From assembly GCA_903867585.1 (NCBI GenBank), contig CAIPRZ010000095.1, positions 1 to 16,659 on the forward strand: 16,659 nt of DNA. The letters run 5' to 3'. Made by a program: the position numbers and the translations under genes. Within the stretch, counting starts at the first letter, position 1. Every line of letters starts with the position of its first letter. Positions 15,326 through 16,659 of the stretch are shown here, one piece after another. The stretch comes from an uncultured Chlamydiae bacterium (GTDB lineage Bacteria > Chlamydiota > Chlamydiia > Chlamydiales > Rhabdochlamydiaceae). Under the pieces are notes generated by a model. That model ran no database searches. It was not told where the DNA came from and saw nothing but the letters and a program-made list of their open reading frames with translations.

Positions 15326-15349
15326 ACCCTAATGATCTAGGGTATTATA
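15326..15349 (-). promoter_or_regulatory. TATAAT box with inverted repeat over the predicted start of the chaperone-like gene
   Basis: On the minus strand TATAAT (15349-15344) is followed directly by ACCCTA-GATCAT-TAGGGT (15343-15326), a perfect 6-bp dyad. The predicted transcription start falls in the dyad, and its proximal arm holds the AGGG Shine-Dalgarno site. It could be an operator, or, if transcription starts further upstream, a hairpin hiding the ribosome site. The -35 is poor (TTATTT). Confidence 0.45.
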
Positions 15350-15396
15350 CATTATCTTAAAAATTAAAATAAACTTATTTTAATTTTGATTATTTA

Positions 15397-15402
15397 TATA
15401 AT
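15397..15402 (+). promoter_or_regulatory. TATAAT -10 box for the exported-peptide gene
   Basis: A perfect TATAAT lies 25 bp before the ATG at 15428 and predicts a start near 15409 and a ~19-nt leader containing AGAGG. No good -35 box exists in the surrounding AT-rich sequence. Confidence 0.4.
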
Positions 15403-15427
15403 AAAATTAATTTTAACTAGAGGCTAT

Positions 15428-15598
15428 ATGAAATTTCTATTTATTTTTTCACTATTAATGACAACTATTGGTTTCGCTGAAGAAACTGTAGAAGTAGCAA
15501 AAGAAGCTGCTGTTGTAAAAAAACTTGTTTTAGAAGAAGCACAAGGCGAAAACGAAACTGAAATTTCTCAAGAAGAGACGGTTTCAGAGGAATCTTAA
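15428..15598 (+). CDS. Small exported acidic peptide
   Basis: A 56-aa product that I do not recognise. Residues 1-17 are a clean signal peptide: K2, a hydrophobic core (F-L-F-I-F-S-L-L-M), and a G-F-A cleavage site before E18. The mature part would be 39 residues, with thirteen Glu and only three Lys, no Cys and no aromatic residue, so it is probably unstructured and periplasmic or surface-bound. The start is set at the ATG 15428 because AGAGG (15419-15423) precedes it and the signal peptide begins there; an in-frame TTG at 15386 would add 14 residues in front of the signal. The gene ends just before the large hairpin at 15605-15643. Function is unknown; a small lineage-specific envelope or secreted peptide is the best reading. 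Confidence 0.68.
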   Translation: MKFLFIFSLLMTTIGFAEETVEVAKEAAVVKKLVLEEAQGENETEISQEETVSEES

Positions 15599-15604
15599 TT
15601 TTTT

Positions 15605-15643
15605 AATAAAACTTCCGGTATAATCCTTGCCGGGGGTTTTATT
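15605..15643 (+). terminator. 14-bp hairpin: terminator-like, with a TATAAT box in its loop
   Basis: AATAAAACTTCCGG (15605-15618) pairs with CCGGGGGTTTTATT (15630-15643) through 14 bp including two G-U pairs. The loop of 11 nt begins with TATAAT (15619-15624). It lies 6 nt after the exported-peptide stop, and its 3' arm ends in TTTTATT, so it can act as a terminator. The loop TATAAT, with TTAATT 18 bp upstream, can act as the promoter of the Rsm22-type gene, whose ATG is at 15646; the GGGGG in the 3' arm is then the ribosome-binding site. Confidence 0.6.
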
Positions 15644-15645
15644 CT

Positions 15646-16578
15646 ATGTTTCCCGATATTTATCTAAATGCCATTGAAAATTACGTCTCAAATAAATCAC
15701 TTAAAAGTTTAAGCGATTCATTTAAAAAACTCTCTCAAGGCTATCGCACTCTAAATAATTCTGAGTTGGGTTCCTCAAAAGAAGATGTTGAAGCCTATCT
15801 TGTTGGACGTCTTCCTGTAACTTGGTCTGTTTTAACTCATTTGCTAAGACAAATCAGCCTCTATTTACCTGAGCATTTTTCTGTATTGGATTACGGATCA
15901 GGTCCTGGGACAGCGCTCTTAGCTCTTGATCATTTATTTGAATCTAAAAGATTTTCTTATTTAGGATTAGAAGCTAAAAAACCGATGCTGAATGCCGCAG
16001 AGGCGCTAAATGAATCTTTAAATCTTAAAGGAACTTTTAAACAGCATGATGTGAATAAAGAAGGTCTTCAAAAAGCTACCTTAGCCATAGTGTCTTATTT
16101 ATTAAATGAGCTTCCGCAACAGGAACATTTTTTTAATCATCTCTTAAACCAACACGAATTCATTCTTCTTATTGAACCTGGAACCCCTGATGGTTACTCA
16201 AGACTTATGAATTTACGAAATAAAGCTATGGCTTCTAATTGGCATATACTTGCTCCTTGTCCCCACGCTAAATCTTGCCCGCTTGTTCATCCGGATTGGT
16301 GCCATTTTTATGTTCGAGTGCAAAGAAATAAATTATTAAAAGATATTAAAGGCGGTTCTATGGGGTATGAAGATGAAAAATTCTCTTATCTTTTCTTATC
16401 CCGAACTCTTTATGAAAACCATCGGGGTGTTGTGATCAAAAAACCTGATGTCTATCCCTATAAAGTGGAATTAGAGGTTTGCAGTTTTTCTGGGCAGATA
16501 GAAAAAAAAGAGATCTTGAAAAAGGAAAAAGAACTTTTTAAAAAAGCAAAAAAAACAGATTGGGGGGATTTTATTTGA
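15646..16578 (+). CDS. Rsm22/METTL17-type ribosome-assembly methyltransferase-like protein
   Basis: A 310-aa member of the Rsm22 family (bacterial relatives of mitochondrial Rsm22/METTL17, small-subunit ribosome assembly). A Rossmann-type SAM site is visible: L-D-Y-G-S-G-P-G-T-A at 81-90 and a following acidic strand end near E109. Y-L-V-G-R-L-P at 51-57, E-P-G-T-P at 177-181 and D-E-K-F-S-Y-L at 243-249 are family signatures. C205, C211 and C219 (P-C-P-H-x3-C-P-x5-D-W-C-H), with C279, match the four cysteines that hold a 4Fe-4S cluster in METTL17. The C-terminus is Lys-rich (286-303), suited to RNA contact. The ATG is 2 nt after a large hairpin that supplies the G-rich ribosome site. Whether it methylates RNA is not known. 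Confidence 0.9.
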   Translation: MFPDIYLNAIENYVSNKSLKSLSDSFKKLSQGYRTLNNSELGSSKEDVEAYLVGRLPVTWSVLTHLLRQISLYLPEHFSVLDYGSGPGTALLALDHLFESKRFSYLGLEAKKPMLNAAEALNESLNLKGTFKQHDVNKEGLQKATLAIVSYLLNELPQQEHFFNHLLNQHEFILLIEPGTPDGYSRLMNLRNKAMASNWHILAPCPHAKSCPLVHPDWCHFYVRVQRNKLLKDIKGGSMGYEDEKFSYLFLSRTLYENHRGVVIKKPDVYPYKVELEVCSFSGQIEKKEILKKEKELFKKAKKTDWGDFI

Positions 16579-16579
16579 A

Positions 16580-16659
16580 TTAGGAACCTTTATTTGTGTA
16601 TGAATGGGTCTTAATAGGTTCGTAGGGTTTCATAATGTTCAAAAAGCTCTTAAATAGCC
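16580..16659 (-). CDS. Possible C-terminal tail of a minus-strand gene entering from the right edge
   Basis: On the minus strand the frame from 16657 is open for 25 codons to a TAA at 16582-16580, ending 1 bp after the stop of the convergent Rsm22-type gene. The peptide includes I-M-K-P-Y-E-P-I-K-T-H. The open length is short enough to be chance, and I recognise no family. Confidence 0.28.
   Translation of the reverse strand, partial: LFKSFLNIMKPYEPIKTHSYTNKGS

Noticed and set aside
15386..15427. TTG start extending the exported-peptide gene by 14 residues
   Set aside because: It would precede the signal peptide with a second hydrophobic stretch in the promoter region; ATG 15428 has AGAGG upstream and begins the signal.

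Overview
The window looks like a stretch of chromosome from an AT-rich member of the Chlamydiae, probably an environmental (non-Chlamydiaceae) lineage. The main evidence is a type IA DNA topoisomerase whose C-terminus carries a Lys-rich linker and a SWIB domain, an arrangement characteristic of chlamydial TopA. A farnesyl-diphosphate-synthase-type gene sits next to a GlmU-like left-handed beta-helix protein, a pairing I recall from chlamydial genomes. The tRNA gene has no encoded CCA, and there is a candidate type III secretion chaperone. A cytoplasmic glucokinase argues against Chlamydiaceae proper, which take glucose 6-phosphate from the host. There is no sign of a prophage, transposon, CRISPR array or plasmid backbone. 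This is mostly core chromosome with a few small lineage-specific genes.

Layout, left to right. (1) Positions 1-1520, minus strand: the N-terminal 506 codons of a large unrecognised protein that runs off the left edge; its last ~130 residues resemble a degenerate P-type ATPase actuator domain. A terminator at 1541-1576 separates it from (2) 1611-4726, minus strand: topA-SWIB, translationally coupled through a 4-bp overlap to a small membrane protein with an HExxH zinc-peptidase motif. (3) 4930-8399, minus strand: glucokinase followed by a cytoplasmic GH63 glycosidase, overlapping by one base. This is a plausible unit that releases glucose and then phosphorylates it. (4) 8501-9550, plus strand: recA, read divergently from glk and ending in a strong bidirectional terminator. 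(5) 9586-11155, minus strand: the GlmU-like protein and then the polyprenyl synthase.

(6) 11395-12586: a TrmA/RlmC-type uracil-C5 RNA methyltransferase (plus strand) whose stop codon lies inside the acceptor stem of a convergent tRNA-Pro(GGG). The tRNA lies 6 nt behind a small 84-aa gene and probably shares its strong TTGACA/TATAGT promoter. (7) 12978-14494: ung (plus) and a dapA-family gene (minus) converge and overlap by 103 bp. (8) 14689-15598: three small genes, namely a two-helix membrane protein, a candidate type III secretion chaperone, and a 56-aa exported acidic peptide. (9) 15646-16578, plus strand: an Rsm22/METTL17-type methyltransferase-like ribosome-assembly protein with four cysteines suited to an Fe-S cluster. 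It is preceded by a large hairpin that holds a perfect TATAAT in its loop. A possible gene tail on the minus strand fills the last 80 bases.

No stretch longer than about 240 bp lacks a gene. The features most worth following up are the glk-GH63 pair, the 15.3-15.65 kb cluster of small genes with dyad-bearing promoters, the truncated P-ATPase-like protein, and the tightly interlocked gene ends (tRNA/methyltransferase, ung/dapA).
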